A stretch of DNA of 24,789 nucleotides from Candidatus Treponema excrementipullorum (GCA_018883625.1 JAHLFV010000081.1:1-24789), one strand, 5' to 3'; positions 7,927-17,415 are shown, counted from the stretch's first letter. Notes: generated by a model not told the origin, from the letters alone. Numbers and translations: made by a program.

Positions 7927-9699
7927 ATGAATCAAAAGGACTCTCTGTTTAAGCTTTTTTTTTCCATTCTAAAAATACAAAAAAAATGGATTGTGATCAG
8001 TGTTTCTCTTATAACTGTCAGTGTTTTGGGTGTAGCCAAGGAACCGGATAAAGCCGTTAATATACCGGTAGAAGAAGAGTTGCCTGCAGATATAACCTTT
8101 TGGAGCGATTACCCCCACGAAATTTTGGCAAAAACTTTAATCAACAGAATGTCCGATGAAGAATTGTTGGCTCAAATTTTTATGTTCGGATGGGCGGGAC
8201 AGGAACCGTCTCCTTTGCTAAACCAATGGGTCACAGAACGGGGCTTGGGTAGCGTAAAAGTGTTTGGTTGGAACACGGAAGATATCCACTTGGTAGCTCG
8301 CTCTATAACTGATTTGCAAAAAAAGGCACAAAACCGCCCGTTACAGATACCTCTCTTTGTGGCAACGGATCAGGAAGGTGGATGGATTCGTCATGTTAAA
8401 GGAAGTACCAGCGATACTCCCGGCAACCTTGCTATCGGAGCCGGCGGCGTCCCTATAGATTCCTGGTATTCCGGATATTACATCGGACGGGAATTACGGG
8501 CTTTAGGTATTAACATGAATTTTGCCCCTACGGTAGATATATATTCCAACCACGAGTCTTCCGTTATTGGGCCCCGTTCTTTTGGAGAATATACAGAATA
8601 TACAGGGATTCTTGGTGCAACCTTCGCCGCCGGCTCCCAAGCGGCAGGGGTTATTCCCACGGCAAAGCATTTTCCCGGTCACGGAGATACCAGTGTAGAC
8701 TCCCATGGTATGTTGCCGGTTATCGATATTGACTACCAAACTCTTATGGAACGGGAATTGGTGCCCTTCCGGTATCTTGTAAAAGAAAAAATACCGGCAA
8801 TTATGTCCGGGCATTTGAGTTTTCCCCAAATCGTTACCGGCGGTGAACCGGCATCTCTGTCGAAAACCTTTTTAACAGATATTTTACGGGGAGAATTGGG
8901 GTATGAAGGTCTTATAATCACTGACGATATGATGATGAACGGTGCAACTTCTTGGGCCGGTAGCTTATCTGCTGCTTTCAGGATGGCTATAGAAGCCGGA
9001 AACGATATTATCATTTCTTCTACCACAGCCCAACTAAATGAAAATCTGTGGACAGCTAATTTGCGACTGATGCAAACATCTCTGGAATTCCGAAACCGAG
9101 TAATTGACGCCGCACACCGAGTTGTGTTGGCAAAGTTGAGGTATTTTAAATCAGACAATGCGGTGCCCATCTATCCTGAATTGGACAAAATCGATGAACG
9201 TATACCGGATCCTGACGGTCAAGTGTTCTTTTTGGAGCAGGCCTGTCGTTCTGTGACTTTATATCACGGGGATGAGTCCCCCTTACTACCGGAAAAAGAC
9301 GAAGATATTTTGCTAGTAGGACAAAAGCAATTTCCCAGTTTTTTCTCCGAAGGGTTTAAACGGTATCCCGGAGCAAAACGAATGGAAATTACTTATGGTA
9401 TGGGGCCTAACAGTTTGGCTTGGATGACAAATTTGCTCATATCCATGGCACCACAATATAAAACAGTGGTTATTTGTGTTGCGGATGAAGCCAGTGCCCA
9501 GTTAGCCGCTGCTCTGAAAGATATACAGGTAGAAACTATTATCATATCTGTTTTGGCACCTTATCCGGCAATGGAATTAAAAGAATGGGCGGATAAAATT
9601 CTGATGATTTACAGTTATTCTCCCTATTCGTTTAATGCGGTGTTCGGAGCATTGCACGGGGAATTTGTCCCCCGGGGAACTTTTCCCTTAATAGAGTAG
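7927..9699 (+). CDS. Glycoside hydrolase family 3 beta-N-acetylhexosaminidase (NagZ-like), membrane-anchored
   Basis: The enzyme family removes N-acetylglucosamine from peptidoglycan fragments or other glycans. The 590-residue protein has a cationic N-terminus and one hydrophobic segment (about 20-37), with no cysteine lipobox, suggesting a signal anchor or signal peptide. The GH3 barrel includes FVATDQEGGWIRHV (about 144-157), and KHFPGHGDTSVDSH (247-260) with the Asp-His acid/base pair typical of bacterial NagZ at D258 and H260. LIITDDMMMNGA holds the likely nucleophile in the Asp pair 333-334. A further domain of about 190 residues follows, as in longer Gram-positive-type NagZ proteins. 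It is followed 5 nt later by a GNAT-like gene. The sugar substrate is not determined from sequence. Confidence 0.88.
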   Translation: MNQKDSLFKLFFSILKIQKKWIVISVSLITVSVLGVAKEPDKAVNIPVEEELPADITFWSDYPHEILAKTLINRMSDEELLAQIFMFGWAGQEPSPLLNQWVTERGLGSVKVFGWNTEDIHLVARSITDLQKKAQNRPLQIPLFVATDQEGGWIRHVKGSTSDTPGNLAIGAGGVPIDSWYSGYYIGRELRALGINMNFAPTVDIYSNHESSVIGPRSFGEYTEYTGILGATFAAGSQAAGVIPTAKHFPGHGDTSVDSHGMLPVIDIDYQTLMERELVPFRYLVKEKIPAIMSGHLSFPQIVTGGEPASLSKTFLTDILRGELGYEGLIITDDMMMNGATSWAGSLSAAFRMAIEAGNDIIISSTTAQLNENLWTANLRLMQTSLEFRNRVIDAAHRVVLAKLRYFKSDNAVPIYPELDKIDERIPDPDGQVFFLEQACRSVTLYHGDESPLLPEKDEDILLVGQKQFPSFFSEGFKRYPGAKRMEITYGMGPNSLAWMTNLLISMAPQYKTVVICVADEASAQLAAALKDIQVETIIISVLAPYPAMELKEWADKILMIYSYSPYSFNAVFGALHGEFVPRGTFPLIE

Positions 9700-9704
9700 A
9701 ACCT

Positions 9705-10694
9705 ATGTTGTGCTGTGTACCTTTGTCCGAAATAATCGTTCCGAGAGTGGAATCATTGCTGCTAAAATATGAAAAATCCTCCGTGGAAATTTCGGAACGT
9801 TTTGTAAACTTTTTGGATAATTCGCAGAATAGTAAGGGAAATTTTTTTTGTTTATGTAATAGTGATTCATCCGCACAAAAGAGTTCGCCTGAAAAAAACG
9901 GTGCCTGTACTGATGTGGCGGGACTGGTTTTTGTTTCTCAAGCCGGTTTAGTTCTTCATGTATTTGAAGAAATCGTCATGAGGGAGCAGGGAACAGAGCT
10001 TCAAAAAGCTTTGATTCCTGTTCTGAGAACCAGACAAGTGTATTGTATCAGTGGCGAGGAACAAGGAAGCAAAATAATTGAAAGTGTGGTGTCTGTATCT
10101 CATCCTGAGCTAAAACAGACAGATTGCCGGGAATACAGATTAATGGAATATCGGGAAGAGGTGTCCGTTGACACCGGACTTGTGCCTGAGTATAAGATAA
10201 TACACTGTACCAGCCAGGATTATGGTAAACTTATTGATTTGCAAAAAGAATATGATATAGTGGAAGTATTGCCTTCCTGCATGGATTTTAACTTTCAACT
10301 GTGTTGTGGTAATTTGCTGCGGGTTTTGGATTTGGGAAGGGTGTATGCCATTCCTGCGTGGAGTGAGGTTTCTTCCGGGACAGGTAAAACGCTGCGTGTG
10401 TACGATGAAAGTAAAACCTACGCTGCCAAGGCGGCACTCAGTGCCCTGTCACGGAATTGTATACAAATCGGAGGTGTTTTTACACAACGTTGTTATAGAA
10501 AGAAGGGCTGTGCCGCCTCTCTTACCCGATGGTTGGCTCGGCAGGCATTAAAAACAAATAAACAGGCTGTATTATTTGTTCGTAAAGAAAATATTCCCGC
10601 CATCCATGCCTATGAAAATGCCGGATTTTACTTTATAAAAAACTATCGCATTTCGTATTATTTTAAATCTGACAACCATCAGTCAAAAGGCTGA
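9705..10694 (+). CDS. GNAT-family N-acetyltransferase-like protein
   Basis: The 329-residue protein has a poorly recognisable N-terminal half and a C-terminal acetyl-CoA-binding GNAT domain. The supporting block is GGVFTQRCYRKKGCAASLTRWLARQAL, containing an acetyl-CoA loop of the R/Q-x-x-G-x-G/A kind (RKKGCA), followed by AVLFVRKENIPAIHAYENAGFYFI, a typical GNAT ending. The ATG at 9705 begins 5 nt after the GH3 stop, so the pair is probably translationally coupled; no strong ribosome binding site is seen. The protein is cysteine-rich in its first half. The acetyl acceptor is unknown, and a link to cell-wall sugar metabolism is suggested only by its neighbour. Confidence 0.75.
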   Translation: MLCCVPLSEIIVPRVESLLLKYEKSSVEISERFVNFLDNSQNSKGNFFCLCNSDSSAQKSSPEKNGACTDVAGLVFVSQAGLVLHVFEEIVMREQGTELQKALIPVLRTRQVYCISGEEQGSKIIESVVSVSHPELKQTDCREYRLMEYREEVSVDTGLVPEYKIIHCTSQDYGKLIDLQKEYDIVEVLPSCMDFNFQLCCGNLLRVLDLGRVYAIPAWSEVSSGTGKTLRVYDESKTYAAKAALSALSRNCIQIGGVFTQRCYRKKGCAASLTRWLARQALKTNKQAVLFVRKENIPAIHAYENAGFYFIKNYRISYYFKSDNHQSKG

Positions 10695-10803
10695 CAAAGA
10701 ATAAGAGTGTTTGCTCTAATACTTGTATTTTTTTCCGGTAGATGTTTTGCTCTGCTTTTGCAGTTTGGGACTGTATAGTGATTATGCAAACTTTGAGGCA
10801 TAT

Positions 10804-10837
10804 AAAAAAGCCCTGAGTTTCACAACAAACCCAGGGC
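10804..10837 (-). terminator. Terminator of glgP, probably bidirectional
   Basis: GCCCTG plus GTTT (10810-10820) pairs with AAAC plus CAGGGC (10827-10837) with one mismatch. On the minus strand it is followed by six T (10809-10804), fitting glgP. On the plus strand a CCTTTT follows, so it may also stop transcription from the GNAT gene. Confidence 0.8.
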
Positions 10838-10905
10838 CCTTTTCTCCGAGACTTCCTTTTGTTAAAGGATTTTGTAGCTCGGACGGCATTCTTTTACAAT
10901 GTTGA

Positions 10906-13352
10906 TCAGAAAGTTACCTTTTTGAGCTTCCAAATATCCCGAACGTAGTCTTCAATGGTTCTGTCTGAGCTGAACTTGCCGGCTCGGGCAATGTTCAAAA
11001 GAGCCATTTTTGCCCAGTTCTTTGAATCAAGGTATGCATGAGCAACTTTTTCCTGAGCTTCAACATAGGCATCAAAATCGGCAAGAACGTAGTAAACGTC
11101 AGGTCGCTGACCTTCAATACCGTACACAAGGGAGTCATGAAGCTCTTTGAAAAGCCGTCCTGTGGGATCGTAAGTGCCGTCTACCAATTGACTGATGACT
11201 TTTGCCAAACCGGGGTTTCTGTCCAAGTATTTTTGGGGAACGTAAGAGTGTTCCTCCTCGATTTTTGCAATGGCTTCGGCAGTCAGACCAAAGATAAAGG
11301 CGTTTTCGGCACCGGCTTCCTCTACAATTTCGATATTTGCTCCGTCCATGGTACCCAAGGTCAATGCACCGTTAAGCATAAACTTCATGTTTCCTGTACC
11401 GGAAGCTTCTTTTCCTGCCGTAGAAATCTGTTCGGATACATCGGAAGCCGGGAAAATCTTTTCTGCAACGCTTACACGGTAGTTTTCTACAAACACAACT
11501 CGCAGTTTACCCTTTACTCGGCGATCGTTATTGATACGTTCGGCAACGGTATTGATAAGTTTGATAATCGTTTTTGCCCGGCGATATCCTGAAGCTGCCT
11601 TTGCACCGAAAATAAATGTCCGTGCCGGCATATCAAAGGAAGGATCTTCGATAATCTTATTGTACAAGTACATGATATGAAGAATATTAAGAAGCTGTCT
11701 TTTGTATTCATGGAGACGTTTTATTTGTACGTCAAAGATAGAATCGGGATCCAAGAACTCGTTTTGAGTAACTTTTAAGTACTCTGCCAATTTTTGTTTG
11801 TTTGCCCGTTTAATATCCAAGAATTGCTGCTGGGCTGCCGAATCGTCAGCAAACTTTTCCAATCCTTTGAGTTTTGACAAATCCTTTTCCCATCCATGTC
11901 CGATTTTTTCAGTTATAAAGTCGGAAAGTGCCGGGTTTGCACAGAGCAACCATCGACGTTGAGTAACACCGTTGGTTTTGTTGTTAAATTTGTGAGGATA
12001 CAGTTCCGCCCAGTTCCGCAACTCCTGAGTTTTAAGAATTTCTGTGTGAAGGGCAGCAACACCGTTAACACTGAAAGAGCCGTGGATAGCAAGCCATGCC
12101 ATGTAGATCATACCGTGACTGATAATTGACATGCTGTCGTGTCTCTGATAGTCGGAAGGATATTTCTCTCGCAACTCTATGAGGAATCTGCGGTTAATTT
12201 CCTCTACGATTTGATAAATACGGGGCAACAATCCTTGGAAAATATCAATCGGCCATTTTTCCAAAGCTTCTGCCAAAATAGTATGATTGGTATAAGCAAA
12301 GGTTTTTGTAACGATGTCCCAGGCTTCATCCCACTGTAGACTGTAAACGTCCAAGAAAATTCGCATTAATTCAGGGATGGCAACAACCGGGTGGGTATCG
12401 TTCAACTGAATAACATGGAGTTCTGCAAAGTGAGAAAAGTCTTTTCCGTATTTTGCAACGTAAGCTCTGATCAAGTCCTGTAAGCTGGCAGAAGTAAAGA
12501 AATACTGTTGCTTCAATCGCAAAGCTTTTCCGCTGGGACCGGAATCATTGGGGTACAGTACTCTGGAAATATTTTCTGCGCTGGTTTGTCGTTCTACAGC
12601 CTTTGTGTATTCCATGTTGTTAAAAAGCTGCAAATCAAAACCGTTAGGTGAAGTGGCTTCCCACAAGCGCAATGTGTTTACAGTCTTTGTGTCATAACCA
12701 ATGATAGGCATATCGTAGGGAGTAGCAGTAACTACTTCGCCACCTTCAACAGAGAAGTGATCTCTGCCATTTTCATCTCTGCGGACATTTACGTGTCCAC
12801 CAAAGACAACGGTAACGGCCAAATCGCTCCGTCTGATTTCCCATGGATCTCGGTATTTGAGCCAGTTATCGGGATACTCTACCTGATATCCGTCTTCAAT
12901 ATGTTGTTCAAACATACCGTATTCATAACGAATACCGTAACCGTGTCCCGGATAGTCTAAGGTTGCCAAGGAGTCCAAGAAACAAGCTGCCAAACGACCA
13001 AGACCTCCGTTTCCTAATCCTGCATCCGGTTCTTCGTCTTCAATTACGTTGTAATTGATCTCCATGTCACGAAGAACTTCCTGTACAGCTTCCTTAATAC
13101 CCATATTGATCAAATTGTTGCTTAAAGCACGACCCATAAGGAATTCTGCAGAAAAATAGTACACCTGTCGGGTGGGGTGTTTTTATACTGATTCCGTGCT
13201 TCTATCAGATTAGGCTTTGCAACATCCAACACAGCAGCAGAAACAGCATCAAACAAATCGTGATTGCTGATTTCAGAATTGAATTCCTGATTAAATTGAC
13301 TTGAAAGTCGTTTTGCAAGAGATTCTTTAAACCGTTCCTTATTAAAATTCAT
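10906..13352 (-). pseudogene. glgP: Glycogen/alpha-glucan phosphorylase, frameshifted by a 5-bp duplication
   Basis: GlgP releases glucose-1-phosphate from glycogen using PLP. The N-terminal 70 or so codons (from ATG at 13352) read SNHDLFDAVSAAVLDVAKPNLIEARNQYKNT, then run out of frame. The next frame resumes at RQVYYFSAEFLMGRAL and continues to 10906 with DAGLGNGGLGRLAACFLDSLATL, the QLNDTHPV block, IKRLHEYKRQLLN and EASGTGNMKFMLNGALT containing the PLP lysine. Removing one copy of the 5-nt unit at 13170-13179 gives NQYKNTRQVYYFS and an 813-residue protein, close to the 815 residues of E. coli GlgP. An AAGGA ribosome binding site precedes the ATG. Translation from the internal GTG at 13164 would lack about 76 N-terminal residues. 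glgX lies upstream on the same strand. Confidence 0.9.
13170..13179 (-). repeat. 5-bp tandem duplication causing a frameshift in glgP
   Basis: The coding strand carries CACCC twice in a row (GGGTG twice on the plus strand). The span 10906-13352 is 2447 nt, and removing 5 nt makes it divisible by 3 and joins the two frames within a conserved part of the phosphorylase. Confidence 0.88.
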
Positions 13353-13388
13353 AGTACGTTCCTTAGTTAAAAAAGGGAATAATAGCCT

Positions 13389-13417
13389 ATGATAATGGCA
13401 AGGGGAAAAGATGTCAA
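13389..13417 (-). promoter_or_regulatory. Promoter of glgP
   Basis: On the minus strand TTGACA (13417-13412) and TATCAT (13394-13389) are separated by 17 nt. Transcription would start about 13382, giving a leader of some 30 nt that includes the AAGGA ribosome binding site. Confidence 0.8.
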
Positions 13418-13454
13418 GTTTTGTAATCTTATAGAAAATAGAGATTAAGTATCT

Positions 13455-15596
13455 TTATTTTCCTGCAAGAATAGCGGTACTTCTGGCTGGTAACACATAT
13501 ACCCGCTGATTCGGTAAAGATTCTAAACCATTTTCCGGCAAAAAGTCTCCGGGGGCAGCTACGGAAGTGTCTACATACCGATACCATTTTTTCCCTTTAT
13601 TGGGACTGGGCAACACAACACTGATATCTTTTATAGAAGCGTTACACATAACAAAGAAATCCCAATCATCAGAGACTTCTTGGGTTTCCGTTCTGTTTCC
13701 GCTGAGTCTGTATGCCACAAAATGATCCGCTTTATCCCATTGGATTTCCTTGCCGTCTCGACCAAACCAACTGATGTCAGGAATAGCCGAAACATTATGG
13801 GATCTTCCGTTAAAAAATGTTTTTCGGCGGAATATGGCGTGAAGTTTTTTTGCCTGAATGGTTTTACAGGTAAAGTCAAAAATCTCCTTGTTGTCCTCTT
13901 TTATTGCCCAGTTAAACCATGATAGTTCATTGTCTTGACAATATGCGTTATTGTTACCCTTTTGGCTCCGTCTGATCTCATCTCCCGATAACAACATGGG
14001 GGTACCTTGAGACAGAATCAAACTCAACATCATGTTTTTTATCTGGCGGTTTCTGATTTCTTCTATAACGCTGTTTTGTGTGGGACCTTCAAACCCGTAA
14101 TTGTAACTGGAATTGTTGTCGCTGCCGTCCCGATTGTTTTCACCATTTTCGTCGTTATGTTTTCCGTTATAGGAAACTAAATCGTTAAGGGTAAATCCGT
14201 CGTGGCTTGTGATAAAGTTGATGGAGTGATAGGGGCGCCGGCCGTCATCTTGATACAAATCTGCACTACCGGCAAAGCGGGTAGCTACGGCTGCTTCAAG
14301 ATTATCGTCTCCCTTCCAAAATCTGCGGATATCATCTCGGAATCGGTCATTCCACTCAGCCCAACGACCGGGGAAATTTCCGACCTGATATGCTCCGCCG
14401 GCGTCCCAAGCTTCCGCAATGATTTTTGTTTTACTTAAGACCGGGTCTTCGGATATTCGTAGCAAAACCGGCGGTTCATTGATCAAGTCTCCGTTTTTAT
14501 CTCTACCCAAGATGGAGGCTAAATCAAAACGGAAACCGTCTACGTGCATTTCCGTTACCCAATAACGTAAACAGTCTACAATAAAGCTTCGTACAACAGG
14601 GTGATTACAGTTAACTGTGTTACCGCAACCGGAAAAGTTTTTGTAATACTGTTTCTGTTTATCATCGAGTATATAGTAGATTGAGTTATCAAAGCCTCGG
14701 AAATTCAAAGTAAGACCGTGTTCGTTCCCCTCAGCAGTATGATTGAATACAATGTCCAAAATAACTTCTATGCCGTTTTTGTGAAACTCTCGCACCATTT
14801 CCTTAAATTCTCTGACGGCATATCCAGGATTTTGTTGAGAGGCATAGGTGGCCTTTGGGGCAAAAAAAGCGATGGTACTGTATCCCCAGTGATTTTTTAG
14901 CCGTTCCCCTGTTCTGGGATTGGTATTGGCATTTTCGTATTCATCAAATTCCTGAATGGGTAACAGTTCCACACTGGTAATACCCAATTGTTTAAGATAG
15001 GGGATTTTTTCTATAAGCCCCCGATAAGTACCGGGATACATTACTTCCGATGACGGGCTGGCAGTAAAACCTTTAACGTGGGTTTCATAAATGATACAGT
15101 CTTGTAACCGATAGTTAAGGGGGCTGTCTCCCTGCCAATCAAAGTCCTCATCGTCAATAACAACACATTTTGGAAAACCTTTTGCAGATCGTAGGTGATC
15201 CATTTCGATGTCCAGCTTGTCCACGGGCGTTTTATAGTGTTTAGGCAAATTTTCAAAGATGGAAGTGGCTGTGAGAGCCTTTGTGTAAGGATCAATCAAA
15301 TACTGATTTTTATTAAACCGATGGCCTTTTTTGGGGTCAAAAGGCCCATCAACACGATACAAATACAAAGCTCCCGGTTTTAATCCCGTTAAGCATACAT
15401 GCCATATATCGCCGGTTCGATTTATTTCAGGATCGAGAGTGTACGAAAAAGAAGGTGTGCTATCATCTTCACTATCAAATATATCTAAAGTTACTGAAGT
15501 TCCGTTTCTTGAAAATACACTGAAATTTACACCGAGCCTGTTGGGAGTTGCTCCAAAAGGTAAAGGTTTGCCCGGAAGAACGTCTATCTGTGTCAT
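13455..15596 (-). CDS. glgX: Glycogen debranching enzyme, GH13 isoamylase type
   Basis: GlgX hydrolyses alpha-1,6 branches left after phosphorylase action on glycogen. The 713-residue protein starts with a CBM48-like domain (PLPFGATPNRLGVNFSVFSRNGTSVTLDIFD, 11-41) and continues into a GH13 barrel. The catalytic nucleophile is D358 in HVDGFRFDLA, the acid/base is E395 in KIIAEAWDAGG, and the stabiliser is D466 in FITSHDGFTL. The GH13 region I motif DIVFNHTAEGN is present. Length and the NGENNRDGSDNNSSYNYGFEG block fit the GlgX/TreX subfamily. A near-perfect -10 box lies 7 nt before the ATG, and there is no Shine-Dalgarno sequence. It lies upstream of glgP, with about 100 nt between them containing a separate glgP promoter. 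Confidence 0.95.
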   Translation of the reverse strand: MTQIDVLPGKPLPFGATPNRLGVNFSVFSRNGTSVTLDIFDSEDDSTPSFSYTLDPEINRTGDIWHVCLTGLKPGALYLYRVDGPFDPKKGHRFNKNQYLIDPYTKALTATSIFENLPKHYKTPVDKLDIEMDHLRSAKGFPKCVVIDDEDFDWQGDSPLNYRLQDCIIYETHVKGFTASPSSEVMYPGTYRGLIEKIPYLKQLGITSVELLPIQEFDEYENANTNPRTGERLKNHWGYSTIAFFAPKATYASQQNPGYAVREFKEMVREFHKNGIEVILDIVFNHTAEGNEHGLTLNFRGFDNSIYYILDDKQKQYYKNFSGCGNTVNCNHPVVRSFIVDCLRYWVTEMHVDGFRFDLASILGRDKNGDLINEPPVLLRISEDPVLSKTKIIAEAWDAGGAYQVGNFPGRWAEWNDRFRDDIRRFWKGDDNLEAAVATRFAGSADLYQDDGRRPYHSINFITSHDGFTLNDLVSYNGKHNDENGENNRDGSDNNSSYNYGFEGPTQNSVIEEIRNRQIKNMMLSLILSQGTPMLLSGDEIRRSQKGNNNAYCQDNELSWFNWAIKEDNKEIFDFTCKTIQAKKLHAIFRRKTFFNGRSHNVSAIPDISWFGRDGKEIQWDKADHFVAYRLSGNRTETQEVSDDWDFFVMCNASIKDISVVLPSPNKGKKWYRYVDTSVAAPGDFLPENGLESLPNQRVYVLPARSTAILAGK

Positions 15597-15603
15597 GGTG
15601 GGT

Positions 15604-15609
15604 ATTATA
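15604..15609 (-). promoter_or_regulatory. -10 box of glgX, leaderless geometry
   Basis: On the minus strand a perfect TATAAT (15609-15604) is followed by seven bases and the ATG at 15596. Transcription would begin at or one base before the start codon. No good -35 match is seen (CTAGGC/TAGGCG at the expected place). Confidence 0.65.
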
Positions 15610-15706
15610 CAAAAAAAATAATTTTGCGCCTAGATAAAAAGACAAAGTAGCAATATTTAAAATTTTATCTATCTAAAATGGAGAAAATAGAATTTCATGT
15701 ATACCA

Positions 15707-15716
15707 GGGGGGGGGG
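15707..15716 (+). repeat. G10 homopolymer between glgX and the first chemoreceptor
   Basis: Ten consecutive G lie in an otherwise very AT-rich 232-nt intergenic region, flanked by ATACC and GGTAT. The tract is about 110 nt from the start codons of both divergent genes. Tracts of this length are prone to slippage. It could be a phase-variation site or simply a mutable homopolymer. Confidence 0.85.
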
Positions 15717-15799
15717 TATTTTTTATTTTTTTTACAAATTTTAGGAATTAAATTATTCTCTTGAAGAATAAAATAGCTTATAATGAAAAACGTATCTTG

Positions 15800-15805
15800 T
15801 ATACT
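15800..15805 (+). promoter_or_regulatory. Possible -10 box of the first chemoreceptor gene
   Basis: TATACT would start transcription about 15812, just before the GGAGAGG ribosome binding site (15812-15818). The -35 position is a poor match. A second TATAAT lies at 15779-15784. No flagellar sigma-28-type promoter is evident. Confidence 0.35.
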
Positions 15806-15828
15806 TATTACGGAGAGGTATTATAACT

Positions 15829-17415
15829 ATGAAAAAACTGAAATTATCTTTGGGAATGCAAATTACCATTTTGGCCGCTTTATGTTCTGCTTTTATGGGT
15901 ATTCTTTTGTTTCTTGTAGTTATACAGGATTTGAATAAAATCGAGAGATTTGCTATATCCGAATTGCATAACAGTGTAATGGATCGATACGACGAATTGA
16001 TTTCTACTCAGGTCGATACAGTAATAAGTATGATTGAGTTTTTTGACAGTAAAATTCAATCCGGTGAGTTAAGTGAGCAAGAGGCAAAAACGCTTTCCAT
16101 AGACCTGATTCGTGATTTACATTATGACGACGACGGATACTTTTTGCTGTACAATGTCACAGACGGAACAAGTCTTATAATTGACGGTGATGCAGAGGAA
16201 ACCGATGACCAGATGGCTCGTACCGATGTTAACGGTTTCAGATATCGGGAGGCTTTGATAGAGAACAGTAAAAATGGCGGTGGCTTTACAGATTATTATT
16301 TCCCGAAAGAAGGTGAGACAGAAGCATCTCCGAAACGGGTTTATACAAAATTGTTCGATGATTATGGTTGGGTAGTTGGTACCGGTAACTATGTTGACTC
16401 AATTAACGAAACTGTTCTACAGATTGGTGAAGGAATAGGCAACATGAATAAATCTTTACAGATAGCGATTTCCATTACAGCATCTGTTTTGCTTATTCTT
16501 TGCTGTGTTTTGGGTTTCTTCCTGTCAAAGAGAATTATACGTCCGTTGCTTGTTGTAGAAGGTGCTTTAGGGGAAGTCGCTACCGGCAATTTGGGGATTG
16601 ATAAAGACAAGAAACAACGTACGCCAATACTTGCTAGAAAGGACGAAATTGGTGAGTTGGGGCGTTCTCTTGATTCTATGTTGGATTCTCTTTTGGATGT
16701 TGTCGGCAAAGTTCAGGAAAGTGTGTCTCAAGTAACTGCAGGTAGTAATCAGGTTAGTATAGGTAGCCAAAGTTTGGCAGATGGGGCAGCTCATCAGGCT
16801 AGTGCTACGGAAGAGATTTCTTCTACTATAGAAGAAATGGTTGCCAATATCCGTCAAAATGCTGCAAATGCAGCAAAAACAGCTACTTATGCCGCACAGG
16901 CAGCCTCCAATAGTAAGAATGGTGGAGCTGCCGTTAATAAAACCTCTGTAGCTATGCACAACATTGTAGAAAAAATATCTGTAATAGAGGGGATTGCTAG
17001 TCAGACGAATTTGTTGGCATTAAATGCAGCTATAGAAGCTGCTCGTGCAGGAGAAGCCGGTAAGGGATTCGCAGTTGTCGCCAGTGAGGTACGGAAACTG
17101 GCAGAACGTAGTCAGATTGCAGCCAATGAGATCAGCGAACTTGCTTCTGAGAGTATGATTGTTGCTGAAGAGGCTGGTAATCTTATAAATGATATGGTTC
17201 CGGCTATCGAAAATACGGCTTCCTTGGTTGAGGAAATCAATTCCGCACTGAAGGAACAAGATATCGGCGTTCAGCAGATTGCTACGGCTGTCACCGAGTT
17301 GGACAAAGTTGTTCAGGGAAATTCAGCTGCTTCTGAAGAATTGGCATCTCAGGCAGAGGAATTATCGGCACAAGCCTCTATTCTTGCAGATGCAATTGCA
17401 TACTTCAAAACTTGA
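15829..17415 (+). CDS. Methyl-accepting chemotaxis protein with sCache sensor (copy 1)
   Basis: This is a transmembrane chemoreceptor that signals through CheA/CheW. The 528-residue protein has a first membrane segment (about 11-32), then a periplasmic single Cache domain with the signature GYFLLYNVTDGT and NGGGFTDYYFPKEGETEASPKRVYTKLFDDYGWVVGTGNYVD (about 149-190). A second membrane segment follows (about 210-232), then a HAMP domain (about 233-285) and a long coiled-coil signalling domain whose hairpin tip is IASQTNLLALNAAIEAARAGEAGKGFAVVASEVRKLAERS (about 389-428). No CheR-binding pentapeptide is present at the C-terminus. GGAGAGG precedes the ATG. A second receptor of identical length and layout follows, so the pair probably arose by tandem duplication. 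The ligand is unknown; sCache domains often bind small organic acids. Confidence 0.95.
   Translation: MKKLKLSLGMQITILAALCSAFMGILLFLVVIQDLNKIERFAISELHNSVMDRYDELISTQVDTVISMIEFFDSKIQSGELSEQEAKTLSIDLIRDLHYDDDGYFLLYNVTDGTSLIIDGDAEETDDQMARTDVNGFRYREALIENSKNGGGFTDYYFPKEGETEASPKRVYTKLFDDYGWVVGTGNYVDSINETVLQIGEGIGNMNKSLQIAISITASVLLILCCVLGFFLSKRIIRPLLVVEGALGEVATGNLGIDKDKKQRTPILARKDEIGELGRSLDSMLDSLLDVVGKVQESVSQVTAGSNQVSIGSQSLADGAAHQASATEEISSTIEEMVANIRQNAANAAKTATYAAQAASNSKNGGAAVNKTSVAMHNIVEKISVIEGIASQTNLLALNAAIEAARAGEAGKGFAVVASEVRKLAERSQIAANEISELASESMIVAEEAGNLINDMVPAIENTASLVEEINSALKEQDIGVQQIATAVTELDKVVQGNSAASEELASQAEELSAQASILADAIAYFKT

Noticed and set aside
8733..9170. Minus-strand gene inside the GH3 gene
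   Set aside because: It is antisense to well-conserved GH3 catalytic sequence and has no independent support.
10723..10905. Small gene between the GNAT gene and glgP
   Set aside because: It spans the glgP terminator hairpin and has no ribosome binding site, so it is chance open frame.
11038..11592. Plus-strand gene inside glgP
   Set aside because: The reading frame is a shadow of the conserved phosphorylase sequence, with no ribosome binding site and no recognisable domain.
10906..13164. A complete glgP starting at GTG 13164
   Set aside because: The GTG encodes the valine of RQVYYFSAEFL, a conserved internal block; the normal N-terminus is in the upstream frame with a good ribosome binding site and promoter.
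13162..13182. Programmed frameshift in glgP
   Set aside because: No slippery heptamer is present, phosphorylases are not known to need frameshifting, and the exact CACCC duplication explains the break.
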